DNA from: an uncultured Clostridium sp.
Lineage (GTDB): Bacteria; Bacillota; Clostridia; TANB77; CAG-508
Direction: 5' to 3'
Length of the DNA stretch: 54,139 nt
Assembly: GCA_946497905.1 (NCBI GenBank)
Contig: CAMMMI010000001.1
Location: 1 to 54,139, forward strand
Shown here: in pieces, positions 34,101-43,528 of the stretch
Position numbering within the stretch: position 1 is the first letter of the stretch
How the letters are laid out: each line of letters begins with the position of its first letter
Position numbers and translations under genes: made by a program
The notes under the pieces: generated by a model
The model's database searches: none
What the model was told of the DNA's origin: nothing
What the model saw: only the letters and a program-made list of their open reading frames with translations

Positions 34101-34250
34101 ATGAAAGATATAACAAAAGATGGAACTTTAAACGAAACAATAGAAGAACTAAAAATTATAAAAGAGGATTGGAAGAATTATTTTAAAGAAAACAAAATTA
34201 TTTTAAAAGAGGAGTATATTAATTATTTATGTTCTAAAAATAAAAAATAA
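34101..34250 (+). CDS. small protein, 49 residues, paralogue of 29242
   Basis: Starts at the ATG after AAAGGGGTATAT; an in-frame ATG at 34062 has no site. The second half (IKEDWKNYFKENKIILKEEY, then INYL) matches the 46-residue protein at 29242. Charged and helical; no known family. Confidence 0.6.
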   Translation: MKDITKDGTLNETIEELKIIKEDWKNYFKENKIILKEEYINYLCSKNKK

Positions 34251-34282
34251 CTATTGGATTTAAAGAACTTTTTATTATAAAA

Positions 34283-34557
34283 TGAAATATTATAGTGAAA
34301 ATTATGTCTTTGACTCGAAAACGAGCTCTATATAGGGAAAACAGAAAGAGGAAAAATAGATTTCGTAATTGATAAATTTCGGAGAAAGAGAATATATACA
34401 AGTAGCAGATTACTTATCAAGCGATGAAGTGATTAAAAGAGAGTTCGGAGCATTTAAATATGTAAATGATAATTTTCCCAAATATGTTATAACAATGGAT
34501 AAAATTAATTATAGTCAAAATGGAATTAAACATTTGAATTTAGAAGATTTTTATTGA
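34283..34557 (+). pseudogene. remnant of a DUF4143-type AAA ATPase (C-terminus)
   Basis: Two frames hold pieces of the C-terminal part of the common AAA+ plus DUF4143 ATPase: GKTERGKIDFVID in one, then EREYIQVADYLSSDEVIKREFGAFKYVNDNFPKYVITMD in the other (from about 34372). Homologues read GK...EIDFV...YIQV in one frame. A stop and a frameshift break it, and the N-terminal ATPase part is missing. Confidence 0.6.
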
Positions 34558-34585
34558 ATGTCCACAATTTATAAGTGATATATAA

Positions 34586-34626
34586 AAATATCCTTAGCAA
34601 TTCTAAATACTGCTAAGGATATTTTT
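34586..34626. terminator. hairpin terminator
   Basis: ATATCCTTAGCA pairs with TGCTAAGGATAT, followed by TTTTT. It lies between the ATPase remnant and tRNA-Arg. Confidence 0.65.
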
Positions 34627-34666
34627 AATACTACTAGCTTTTTAAATGGTTCGTATAATAATGCTT

Positions 34667-34743
<77 letters not shown>

Positions 34744-34824
34744 GTATCTCAAATAACAATAAATATAATAGCATAAAATATATCATATGTCAATAAAAAA
34801 TGAAAAATATTTTGAGAAAGTAAT

Positions 34825-34852
34825 ACACAATCTTAATTTCTTAAGATTGTGT
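34825..34852. terminator. hairpin after the dockerin-MBL gene
   Basis: ACACAATCTTAA and TTAAGATTGTGT form a perfect 12-bp stem with a 4-nt loop just past the stop on the minus strand. The T-run is weak. Confidence 0.5.
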
Positions 34853-34878
34853 ATATATATAGATTTATAAGTTTTAAA

Positions 34879-37800
34879 TCATTTATTATCAGGATCAGTA
34901 TAGTTCCAACTTCTACCCGTAGTAGTATAAATATAGAAACTACCTTTAGATTTATTTGTTTTATCATCATCTACTCCATATACATAGTTAAACCAATTAG
35001 AGGATGTTAATTTTACAGGTTTATTTCCAGGAGTTCCTACATAAGTAGAATTATAATATTGTCTAATTCTATAGTCAACACCTCTTTCAACACATTTTAC
35101 AATACTTCCTCCACAGTCAGGATTGCCTGTTACAACGATTTTATTAGGTCTAACAACATTTAAAAAAGGAATAGAGGTAGAAGTTCTTATATGATGGTGT
35201 CCTTTTTTTAATACTTGTGCAAATAAATCTTTTTCAGTAAGGCGTGATATTTTATATTTTTTCTCTAATTCATTTAATGTAGTACAGCCTCCATACTTAT
35301 TTTTTAACAAATCATTTACTAAGCTAATATATGATGTTAATGTTACACTATCAGAATTGTTTCCTCCTGTAGATGAATCTATTTGAAGACCATTAGAAAG
35401 TGCAGTATTTTTAGATAATATTTGTTTAGAAGGGACACCCAATAAAATCTCTTCTGTAATAAATTCTGAATCTCCCATTAATAAAATTTTTCTAGAGCCA
35501 TCAATTATTTTAATAACTATCGAATTATTATTAGAAGAACTCATTGTAGTTCCATACGATTCACCTTTATAATTCAAAATGGAAGCTTTTTCTCTAATGC
35601 CTTGAGTAGGGATTCCAGAAGAATCTGTACTAGTGTATAGCCATCTTGTTGGTACATCACTTGACCTATAAGGATTAAAAATATTAAAAATAGAATTATC
35701 AATTTTTAACACATTTCCAGCTGTTACTTTAAGTAATTTGTCATTTTCTTTTGCATAACAATATATAGCTTTAAATTTTGCTGTGCGATTATTTCCTTCC
35801 GCACCATCCAAAATAGGTAGACCATTGTTACTTAAAACTTCATCACCATTGTAGGTTAGTACATTACATCCTAATACAATATTATCAAATTCATATCTTA
35901 ATTTTTCATTATTAATCATATTATTATTATCAATCAAATACCCAGGACTAGATGACTTATAATGTACACCTGTTAATCCTGCAAAACCTCCTATATGATC
36001 TAAATGAGAGTGTGTTAATATCAAATAATCAATATGAACAATTCCATTTTTAGAATTTACCAATGATGTGCCACTTTTACTATTTTTGTCTTTTCTTAAA
36101 TATTTATCAATTTTATCTACATTGTTTACAAAAGTTCCCTCAACATCATCTGCTCCAGTATCAATCATTATAGTTTTTCCGTTCTTGGTTTTTATAAAAA
36201 TGCAATCTGCTGTATATAAACCATCTACGACATCAATAAAATGAACTTCAAGACCATTATTTGATTCAGCAGTTATATCTTTTTCCACCCATCCTGAAAC
36301 AATATCATCACTAGTTTTATCTTTGTAAACATCAATTTTTACCTTCACTTTATAAGTTTTACCTTCTGTCAATTCAGAAAAAGTATAATCATTAGTTGTT
36401 CTACCACCTATAACTTTTTTATCATCTAAATAGTAATCAAAACTTTTTATATAAAAAGAATTATGAACACCAACAGCAACTGTAATATAATTAGAGGCAG
36501 TTGTTTCATTTAAAGTGAATACATAATCTTCATCCTTTTTTACCTCACTATTAGTTTTATTACTAGAATTTGTCGCCATACCTTCTTGAACATAAATTCC
36601 AAGTGTTCCAACTTTGTCTGCTACTGTAACTTCAGCTACATAACTATTTGCATTTCCGGTCACTGTTAAACTACTACTATTTGCAAGTGAACCAGAAAGC
36701 TTAACTTTACTTGTATCTACATTTGTAATATTATCTCCCTCAATTGCTATAGGAAATTGTATTTTAGTACCTGCTGTAATTATATTACCTTCATATGGTG
36801 TTTTAATTTTTACCGTAGGAGTAGAGACCTCTGGCGAATTCTCTTTAGTAACTGTTACTTGGCAAGTAGCAATTTTTCCATTAGATGTAGAAACTGTAAT
36901 TATAGTTTTACCTTCAGATTTTGCAGTTACTAAACCATCTTGAGTAACTTCCGCAACTGTAGTATTACTACTTTCCCAAGTTATTTGAGTCTGAGCATTA
37001 GAAGGAGAGATTGTAGCTTCTAATTTTTCAGTAGGACTAGTATTTATAACTAAACTTAGTAAAGATTTATTTAGTTTTATAGATGTAGGTTCAACAGTTG
37101 GATCTACAGGTGTTTGTGAATTTTCAGACCATTTAGCATATAAAGTTAAGTTTGATGTAGGTGCATATTTTTCACCAGCATTTCCAATTAAAGTTTTAAA
37201 TTCAGCATCTGAATACCATCCACCAAAAGTATATCCAGTTCTTTGAGTATTAGGTAAAGTTATTTCTTGACCTTTTTCCTCATAAAGTGGTATTAATTCA
37301 GCATTACCATTTCCGAATGTGTATGTTATTGTGCTTGAATTTTTGTCAGTGATACTACCAGCACCATCTAATACCCAATTTTTAAAATCTCTTTTCGAAT
37401 TTTGTGAACTAGGTGTAGAAGCTCCATTTGCATTGAATTGTATTTTATAATTAGATTCAGGAGCAGAAATTTGTATTGTACTACCAGATGCACGAGTATA
37501 TTTAGCTCCAGATGAACCTCTAATTGTTAATGTATAGGTATTGTCAGTTTCGGTTTTGGTTATCTTTTTACATAAATTTAACCAACTAGGATGCTTAGTT
37601 TGTATTTTCTGACTTTTATTTGCAGATATATATCTTCCTAAACTAAGTACATCTGTTAGATCAATTTTTCCATTTTCATCAATATCAGCATTAATAGAGG
37701 AATCATCTTTTAAAATCCACTCTGATCTTTTAGTAGTTTTTTGTGCATATATATGACGTAATAATGCTAGTTGATCTGTAAGTGTTATTTTTCCATCTAA

Positions 37801-37953
37801 GTTAATATCTCCCAAATAGTACTCTTTTTCAGATGCTAAAGAATAAGAAAAAATAGATGATATAAAAATAAATATCATTATAATAATTTTAATAATGAAA
37901 TTAGATAATGTGCTATTTTCAAAAACATTTTTATTTCTTTTTTGTAGAAACAT
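34879..37953 (-). CDS. secreted dockerin protein with metallo-beta-lactamase fold
   Basis: 1,024 residues. After a basic N-terminus and membrane or signal segment (about 18-42) comes a complete dockerin (about 46-112) with two canonical calcium loops, DINLDGKITLTD and DIDENGKIDLTD. Then an InlB/Flg_new-type repeat (RTGYTFGGWYSDAEF near 240), a BIG2 Ig-like domain (about 290-370), further beta domains (about 380-570) and a C-terminal MBL-fold hydrolase of the ComEC/Rec2 type. That domain starts LEVHFIDVVDG and has the metal motif HSHLDHIGG. The MBL part normally hydrolyses nucleic-acid or other phosphoesters. The dockerin should attach it to one of the cohesin proteins at 360 or 4750. An N-terminal dockerin is less usual than a C-terminal one. 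Confidence 0.8.
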   Translation of the reverse strand: MFLQKRNKNVFENSTLSNFIIKIIIMIFIFISSIFSYSLASEKEYYLGDINLDGKITLTDQLALLRHIYAQKTTKRSEWILKDDSSINADIDENGKIDLTDVLSLGRYISANKSQKIQTKHPSWLNLCKKITKTETDNTYTLTIRGSSGAKYTRASGSTIQISAPESNYKIQFNANGASTPSSQNSKRDFKNWVLDGAGSITDKNSSTITYTFGNGNAELIPLYEEKGQEITLPNTQRTGYTFGGWYSDAEFKTLIGNAGEKYAPTSNLTLYAKWSENSQTPVDPTVEPTSIKLNKSLLSLVINTSPTEKLEATISPSNAQTQITWESSNTTVAEVTQDGLVTAKSEGKTIITVSTSNGKIATCQVTVTKENSPEVSTPTVKIKTPYEGNIITAGTKIQFPIAIEGDNITNVDTSKVKLSGSLANSSSLTVTGNANSYVAEVTVADKVGTLGIYVQEGMATNSSNKTNSEVKKDEDYVFTLNETTASNYITVAVGVHNSFYIKSFDYYLDDKKVIGGRTTNDYTFSELTEGKTYKVKVKIDVYKDKTSDDIVSGWVEKDITAESNNGLEVHFIDVVDGLYTADCIFIKTKNGKTIMIDTGADDVEGTFVNNVDKIDKYLRKDKNSKSGTSLVNSKNGIVHIDYLILTHSHLDHIGGFAGLTGVHYKSSSPGYLIDNNNMINNEKLRYEFDNIVLGCNVLTYNGDEVLSNNGLPILDGAEGNNRTAKFKAIYCYAKENDKLLKVTAGNVLKIDNSIFNIFNPYRSSDVPTRWLYTSTDSSGIPTQGIREKASILNYKGESYGTTMSSSNNNSIVIKIIDGSRKILLMGDSEFITEEILLGVPSKQILSKNTALSNGLQIDSSTGGNNSDSVTLTSYISLVNDLLKNKYGGCTTLNELEKKYKISRLTEKDLFAQVLKKGHHHIRTSTSIPFLNVVRPNKIVVTGNPDCGGSIVKCVERGVDYRIRQYYNSTYVGTPGNKPVKLTSSNWFNYVYGVDDDKTNKSKGSFYIYTTTGRSWNYTDPDNK

Positions 37954-38163
37954 AAAAACTCCCCTTACATTAAATATTATAATATATTATATTACATAAA
38001 TATAAATATATAAAGAAGGGATATTTAGAAAAAAGAAAGATATATCAAAATATGTCTACGCAAAGAACAGATATATGCTTTTAGCATAAAATTTAAAAAT
38101 ATATGTTTTTTTGATGACAAATATGTAACATATTTCTATATCTACTATAGCCGTAAGATTACA

Positions 38164-38778
38164 TTAATTACCAAAAAATAATCCCAAAAATCCAACAATA
38201 CCAAAAACAATAAAAATAAAATTAGACAAAAACTCAATAAAGTCATGATTTAATTTTGAACTAATAAATTTAGCAAAAAATATAGCAATACAATTACTAG
38301 TAACCATCCCAAAAATACAGCCCAAAATCAAAGAAAGCTTGTAATCTGGGAATTGTAGAGCCATACCCAAAGAAGACAAAAAAGTCTTATCACCAATCTC
38401 ACCAACAAAAATGCTAATAGCAATCAAAAAAACATAATTAAATTTAAGAGAAGATAATCTTTGTAAAAAAGAAACTTTGCCAGAATTTTCTGACTCACTA
38501 TGTTTAGGTAAAAAACCAATAAAGCCAAATAACAAAAAAGAAGAATATGTAATAATTTTTAAATAAAAATTAAAAAAATCATTATCAAAAGAAGCAATTT
38601 GGCTACCAAACAAGATAGCAAGACCATGGCTAAAAAAAGTGCCAATAACAACTCCTAAAAGAACATTAGAAACTTTACTCTTATTTGAAAAAGACAAAAC
38701 TAATAATTGTGTTTTATCTCCAAGTTCAGATAAAAAGATAATAGAAAAAGTAATAAAAAAAGTATATACAAAATTCAT
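38164..38778 (-). CDS. GDT1/TMEM165 family divalent cation exporter
   Basis: 204 residues, six membrane helices in two halves, each with the family's ExGDKT motif: SELGDKTQ near residue 18 and GEIGDKTF near 127. The family (UPF0016) exports manganese, or exchanges calcium or manganese for protons, across the membrane. The start follows AAAGAGGT. No manganese (yybP-ykoY) riboswitch is visible upstream. Confidence 0.9.
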   Translation of the reverse strand: MNFVYTFFITFSIIFLSELGDKTQLLVLSFSNKSKVSNVLLGVVIGTFFSHGLAILFGSQIASFDNDFFNFYLKIITYSSFLLFGFIGFLPKHSESENSGKVSFLQRLSSLKFNYVFLIAISIFVGEIGDKTFLSSLGMALQFPDYKLSLILGCIFGMVTSNCIAIFFAKFISSKLNHDFIEFLSNFIFIVFGIVGFLGLFFGN

Positions 38779-39129
38779 AGAAACCTCTTTTCAATAAAAG
38801 ATATGCAAAATAGCAAAAAAATATGAATTGACAAAAGATTTAAACAAAAACAGATTAAAACTATTGCTTTTAGGTTTCCTATCTATCACTAAAAAATTAA
38901 ATCACACCCAAAAAAATTTAAAATTTAATAAAATAAAATTCTACAATTAAAAAATCACAAAGTGTGAAAATCCGTAAGAAAAAATGTGAAATTTTTGTGA
39001 ATTTCTTTACTTTGAAAATTTAAAATGGTAATATATAACAGAGTGAAAAATTAACTCTTTATAAAAGGAAAAAAGCTACATAGAAAAAATAAAACAAATT
39101 TTTTCTAAACAAAAAAAGGAGGAACTTTT
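38779..39129. other. divergent intergenic region
   Basis: AT-rich. TTTACT, 17 bp, TAATAT near 39008-39036 could be the promoter of the ABC operon at 39130. Nothing else is supported; no riboswitch consensus seen. Confidence 0.3.
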
Positions 39130-40071
39130 GTGATAGAATTAAAAAATGTTACAAAAAAATATGGAAAAGTAACAGCAGTAGACAATATTAATTTTTCTGT
39201 AAAAGAAGGAGAAATTGTAGGATTACTTGGTCCAAATGGAGCTGGAAAAAGTACAACTATGAATATGATGACAGGGTTTATAGAACAAACAGAAGGAGAA
39301 ATAATGATTAATGGTTTTGATATTACTAAAAAACCAAAAAAAGCTAAAAAATGTATAGGGTATATGCCAGAAGGAGTACCACTATATACAGACCTAACAG
39401 TTAAAGAATTTGTAACATATATGGCAGAAATTAAGCAAGTAAATAAAAAAGAAAGAAAAGAAAAAATTAAACAAATAATAGAAAAGACAGGATTAAAAGA
39501 TGTAGAAAAAAAAGTTATAAAGAATCTATCAAGAGGATATAAGCAAAGAGTAAGTATGGCAGGAGCATTAGTTGGAGACCCTAAAATACTTATATTGGAT
39601 GAACCAACAGTAGGATTAGATCCAAAACAGATAACAGAAATAAGAAATATGATAAAAGAACTAGGAAAAACACATACAGTAATATTAAGCTCACATATAT
39701 TATCTGAAGTAAGCCAAATATGCAATAAAGTAATAATTATAAATAAAGGAAAAATAGTAGCAATAGATACACCAGAAAATTTGGAAAATAGAGTAAACAA
39801 TAAAAATTGTATCTATGTTACAGTAGAAGACAACGAAAATAAAATATACACAATAAAAAATAAAATTAAAGAAATAAAAAGTGTACAGATTACACAAAAA
39901 AATGAGGATGGAACAAAACAATATATAATAGAAGCAGAAGGAGAAATAGATTTAAGAAAGACAATATTTAATGAATTTGCAAAAGAAAATATAACAATTT
40001 TTGAAATGAAAAAAGCTGATACAACACTAGAAGAAGCATTTATGAAACTAATTGAAGGAGGTAATAAATAA
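39130..40071 (+). CDS. ABC transporter ATPase, GldA-like
   Basis: 313 residues from a GTG after AAAGGAGGA. Walker A GPNGAGKST (about 35-43), Q-loop, signature LSRGYKQRV (a variant of LSGGQ), Walker B ILILDEPTVGLD, and H-loop SSHIL. The C-terminal 90 residues are the extension seen in GldA/NatA-like exporters. It overlaps or touches the permease gene at 40071. The three-gene set ATPase, permease and GldG-like protein corresponds to the Gld-type ABC system, which in non-gliding Firmicutes has no proven substrate. Confidence 0.88.
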   Translation: MIELKNVTKKYGKVTAVDNINFSVKEGEIVGLLGPNGAGKSTTMNMMTGFIEQTEGEIMINGFDITKKPKKAKKCIGYMPEGVPLYTDLTVKEFVTYMAEIKQVNKKERKEKIKQIIEKTGLKDVEKKVIKNLSRGYKQRVSMAGALVGDPKILILDEPTVGLDPKQITEIRNMIKELGKTHTVILSSHILSEVSQICNKVIIINKGKIVAIDTPENLENRVNNKNCIYVTVEDNENKIYTIKNKIKEIKSVQITQKNEDGTKQYIIEAEGEIDLRKTIFNEFAKENITIFEMKKADTTLEEAFMKLIEGGNK

Positions 40072-40751
40072 TGTGGGCAGTTATGAAAAAAGAATTTAAA
40101 TCATATTTCTTCTCACCAGTAGGATATGTATTTATAGGATTATTTTTAATAATGTTTAGCATATTTTTCTATTTAGATGTATTTACATATCAAAGTACCA
40201 AATTTGAATATATATTTTATTCAGGAGCAACAATATTAACATTTATAATACCAATATTAACAATGAGAACTATAGCAGAAGAAAGAAAAACAGGTACAGA
40301 GCAATTGTTACTAACATCACCAGTAAGTATAACAAAAATGGTATTAGGAAAATTTTTAGCAGCAGTAGCAATAGTAGTTATTACAGAACTTTGTACATTC
40401 ATGTATTTTGGAATATTATGTTTTTTTGGAACTCCACATATAACAACAGCATTAGTAACTTTATTAGGTTTTTTACTACTAGCAATAAGTTATATTTCAT
40501 TTGGAATACTTGCATCTAGTATAACAGAAAATCAAATTATTGCAGGAGTAATAACAATTGGATTTTTCATATTAACATGGTTTTTACCAAATATTAATGA
40601 AATATTTACAAACTTTTCATTAATTAATATGTTTTCTAAATTTCCAAGTGGACAAATAGATATTGCTGATACAGTAACGTTTATAACTTTTTCAATTGCA
40701 TGTATATTATTAACAATAATAGTTATGCAAAGAAGAAAAAGTGTAAGATAA
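40071..40751 (+). CDS. ABC transporter permease, GldF-like
   Basis: 226 residues, six membrane helices; MWAVMKKEFKSYFFSPVGYV and RTIAEERKTGTEQLLLTSPVS are hallmarks of the GldF/ABC-2 permease group. Its start coincides with the end of the ATPase gene (ATG at 40071 shares the stop region), so the two are translationally coupled. Confidence 0.88.
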   Translation: MWAVMKKEFKSYFFSPVGYVFIGLFLIMFSIFFYLDVFTYQSTKFEYIFYSGATILTFIIPILTMRTIAEERKTGTEQLLLTSPVSITKMVLGKFLAAVAIVVITELCTFMYFGILCFFGTPHITTALVTLLGFLLLAISYISFGILASSITENQIIAGVITIGFFILTWFLPNINEIFTNFSLINMFSKFPSGQIDIADTVTFITFSIACILLTIIVMQRRKSVR

Positions 40752-40765
40752 AGGAGGAAATGTAA

Positions 40766-42286
40766 TTGAAAGAAAAGAAAGAAAAAGTTTCAAAAATAAA
40801 AACAGACAAAAAAGAAAAAAAGCCTAATAAATTCATACAAACAATAAAGAAAAAATGGTTAATAGATGGAACAAAAACTTTAATATTAATTTTAGCAATA
40901 ATAGCTATATGTATTGCAATAAATATATTAATGCAAAACTTAGAATTAGCACCATTGGACTTTACACAAGAAAAACTATATACATTATCAGATGAAACAA
41001 AAGAAAAAGTTAAAGATATAGACAAAAATGTAAATATATATTTTATAGGATACACAGACGAAAGTCCAGATGTAGACCTGTCAAAACAATTTAAAAATGC
41101 AAATGAAAAAATAGTTACAGAAGCAGTAGATATAAACAATAGACCTGATTTAGCACAAAAATATGGAATAGAAAGTGGAACAGAAGGAATAATTGTAGAA
41201 TGTGGAGATAAATCTAAAGTATTAACGTCAAGTGATTTAGTAACATATGATTCAAGTACATATGAAACAATAAGTATAGCAGAAGAAAAATTAACAAGTG
41301 CAATCATATCTGTTACAGCAGACAAAGTACCAACAGTATATTTCCTAGAAGGATATAGCGACTTTTCATTAAGTAATAATATGAATTATTTAAATATGTA
41401 TTTAGGAAACGAAATAAACGAAATAAAAACACTAAATATATTAAATGAAGGGAAAATTCCAGATGATTGCGATACACTAGTAATCACAACACCAAGTAAG
41501 GACTTTGATGATATTGCAACAAATGAAATATTAGAATATATAAATTCAGGAAAAAATATATTATGGCTAAATGCAGCAATAACAACTACAGAAGATATGC
41601 CAAATGTTAATAAAATATTAGCAATATATGGAGTGAATGCATTTGATTCGGGAATAATAAAAGAAACAGATTCAGAACATATGGTATCAGGATCACCAGA
41701 TTTAATAATGCCAGAAGTACAATATTCAACAATAACAAAAGATTTATATAATAGTATGCCACCAATATTTGTAAATGCAACAAAAATAAATATAGATACA
41801 GATAAACTAGAAGATTTAAATGTAGAAAAAACAGATTTATTATCAACAAGTCAAAATGCATATTTTAGAACAGATTTAAGCATGCAAACAGATACACCAG
41901 CAGAAGGAGAAGAAACAGGAAGCTTTATAGTAGGAGCAGAATTAGATAAAACAGTTTCAGCAGCAAATGAAGAAACAGGAGAAAGTGCTGTAATATCAAA
42001 ACTTGTAATATATGGAGAAAATGTATTTATATCAGACTATCAATTAATACAAAACTCACAATATAGTGCAATTATGTTAGGTGGAAACAAAGATTTAGTT
42101 TTAAACTCAATAGCATATTTAGTAGATAGAGAAGATGATATAACAGTAAGGAAAAGCACAGGAACAGTAACTTATACAGCAACTGAACAACAAGATACAG
42201 TAGTAAAAGCAATAATATTCACAATACCAGCAATAATAATCATAGTAGGAATCATTATTTGGCAAGTAAGAAGAAGAAAAAAATAG
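40766..42286 (+). CDS. GldG-like ABC system component
   Basis: 506 residues from a TTG after AAAGGAGGAAATG. A basic cytosolic start, one membrane helix (about 34-54), a large extracytoplasmic GldG domain (FTQEKLYTLSDETKEKVKDI opening; the DUF4350-like middle with TLVITTPSKDFDD), and a C-terminal helix (about 480-500) before RRRKK. Third gene of the Gld-type operon and presumed partner of the ATPase and permease. A terminator follows at 42299. Confidence 0.85.
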   Translation: MKEKKEKVSKIKTDKKEKKPNKFIQTIKKKWLIDGTKTLILILAIIAICIAINILMQNLELAPLDFTQEKLYTLSDETKEKVKDIDKNVNIYFIGYTDESPDVDLSKQFKNANEKIVTEAVDINNRPDLAQKYGIESGTEGIIVECGDKSKVLTSSDLVTYDSSTYETISIAEEKLTSAIISVTADKVPTVYFLEGYSDFSLSNNMNYLNMYLGNEINEIKTLNILNEGKIPDDCDTLVITTPSKDFDDIATNEILEYINSGKNILWLNAAITTTEDMPNVNKILAIYGVNAFDSGIIKETDSEHMVSGSPDLIMPEVQYSTITKDLYNSMPPIFVNATKINIDTDKLEDLNVEKTDLLSTSQNAYFRTDLSMQTDTPAEGEETGSFIVGAELDKTVSAANEETGESAVISKLVIYGENVFISDYQLIQNSQYSAIMLGGNKDLVLNSIAYLVDREDDITVRKSTGTVTYTATEQQDTVVKAIIFTIPAIIIIVGIIIWQVRRRKK

Positions 42287-42298
42287 AATAAAAGTTTA

Positions 42299-42328
42299 AA
42301 AGCCCCATAAAATAATATGGGGTTTTAT
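42299..42328 (+). terminator. terminator overlapping the next ribosome binding site
   Basis: AAAGCCCCATA pairs with TATGGGG(TTTT). The GGGG of its 3' arm is also the only Shine-Dalgarno for the ATG at 42331, so the structure could both end the Gld operon and mask that start. Confidence 0.6.
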
Positions 42329-42330
42329 TT

Positions 42331-43374
42331 ATGAAAAATATATTAAAAATAGTATTTGTAATAATTGGAGCACTAATAGGTGCTGGGTTTGCCTCTGGGC
42401 AAGAAATAAATATATTCTTCTTCTCACATGGAATACAAGGACTATTTGGGATAATTATTTCATCTGTACTGATGGGAATAATAATATATAACACATTAAA
42501 TATTATCAATAAATACGACATAAAAAATTACAAAGAATTTTTAGATATATTAATAAAAAAAGACAGCATAATAAAAAATATAATCAATTTAATAATAAAT
42601 ATATTCATATTAATAACATTTTTTATAATGATAGCTGGATTCGGAGCATATTTTGAGCAAGAATTTGGTATAAATAGCATAATTGGAAGTATAATTCTTG
42701 CAATATTAAACTTTATAATATTCAACAAAAGTATAGAAGGATTAATAAAAGCAAATGGCATTTTAATACCAATACTAATACTTTTTTTAATTATAATTGG
42801 ATTTTTATGTTCAAAAGAAATAAATATACTAGAAATACAAAAATATGTAGTAAAATCAAATGGATTAAAATGGTTACTTGATGCAATATTATATTGTAGT
42901 TATAACAGTATATTATTAATACCAGTTATAATAACACTAAAAAAATATATAAAAAACAGAAAACAAACTATATTAATATCAACAATAACAACAATCATAA
43001 CAATAGGATTATCAATAATAATATATATGATATTACTAAAAGTAGATGTAGATATAACAAAATTAGAAATGCCAGCAGTATATGTAGTATCAAATATGTT
43101 TAAAATATTAAGAATTATATATGGATTTATAATATTAGCTTCAATTTTTACAACAAGTATATCTTTGGGAACTAGCTTTTTAGAAAATACATGTAATAAT
43201 AAAAAAAGTTATAAACAAATTGCGATAATAATGTGCATAAGTTCTGTTTTAGTATCAAAAATTGGATTTTCAAATTTAGTTAATATGCTTTATCCAATAT
43301 TTGGCTACTTAGGAATAATTCAAATAATAAAAATTACCAATTTGGGGACGTGTCCAAAATTGGAAAATTCTTAA
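42331..43374 (+). CDS. YkvI-family membrane transporter
   Basis: 347 residues, about ten membrane helices; the N-terminus IVFVIIGALIGAGFASGQEI is diagnostic of the YkvI family (LeuT-fold transporters of unknown substrate). The last 12 residues (TNLGTCPKLENS) are encoded by a REP-like palindrome (43336-43365), so the native C-terminus has been replaced or extended. The ribosome binding site lies in a hairpin (42299-42328). Confidence 0.8.
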   Translation: MKNILKIVFVIIGALIGAGFASGQEINIFFFSHGIQGLFGIIISSVLMGIIIYNTLNIINKYDIKNYKEFLDILIKKDSIIKNIINLIINIFILITFFIMIAGFGAYFEQEFGINSIIGSIILAILNFIIFNKSIEGLIKANGILIPILILFLIIIGFLCSKEINILEIQKYVVKSNGLKWLLDAILYCSYNSILLIPVIITLKKYIKNRKQTILISTITTIITIGLSIIIYMILLKVDVDITKLEMPAVYVVSNMFKILRIIYGFIILASIFTTSISLGTSFLENTCNNKKSYKQIAIIMCISSVLVSKIGFSNLVNMLYPIFGYLGIIQIIKITNLGTCPKLENS

Positions 43375-43451
43375 GCAGTATTATTTTTATATTCATAAAA
43401 ATAGAGATTATAAATCTCAAATTCCAATTTTGGACACGTCCCCAAATTGGT
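43336..43451. repeat. REPIN-like doublet
   Basis: Two 30-bp arms, 43336-43365 and 43422-43451, are exact reverse complements. Each is itself nearly palindromic (CCAATTTGGGGACGTGTCC, then AAAATTGG). The 56-bp centre is AT-rich. The left arm encodes the end of the YkvI protein. Solo copies lie at 185 and 50128. Confidence 0.75.
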
Positions 43452-43469
43452 AAAAACGTCCTCTTTCTC

Positions 43470-43499
43470 TTGACATATAACAATTTAGTATAGTAAAAT
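43470..43499 (+). promoter_or_regulatory. promoter for the DUF5711-CvpA genes
   Basis: TTGACA (43470-43475), 18 bp, TAAAAT (43494-43499), about 30 bp before the ATG at 43529. Confidence 0.5.
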
Positions 43500-43528
43500 A
43501 AACCTATAAAAATCTACAAGGAGAGAAA

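Noticed and set aside
38779..39000. yybP-ykoY manganese riboswitch ahead of the GDT1 gene
   Set aside because: No GGGGAGUA-type element or conserved internal loops could be found on the minus strand.
39105..39800. 231-residue minus-strand frame
   Set aside because: Shadow of the ABC ATPase gene; it lacks a start signal and family features.
40723..41325. 200-residue minus-strand frame
   Set aside because: Phe/Ser/Ile-rich shadow of the GldG-like gene.
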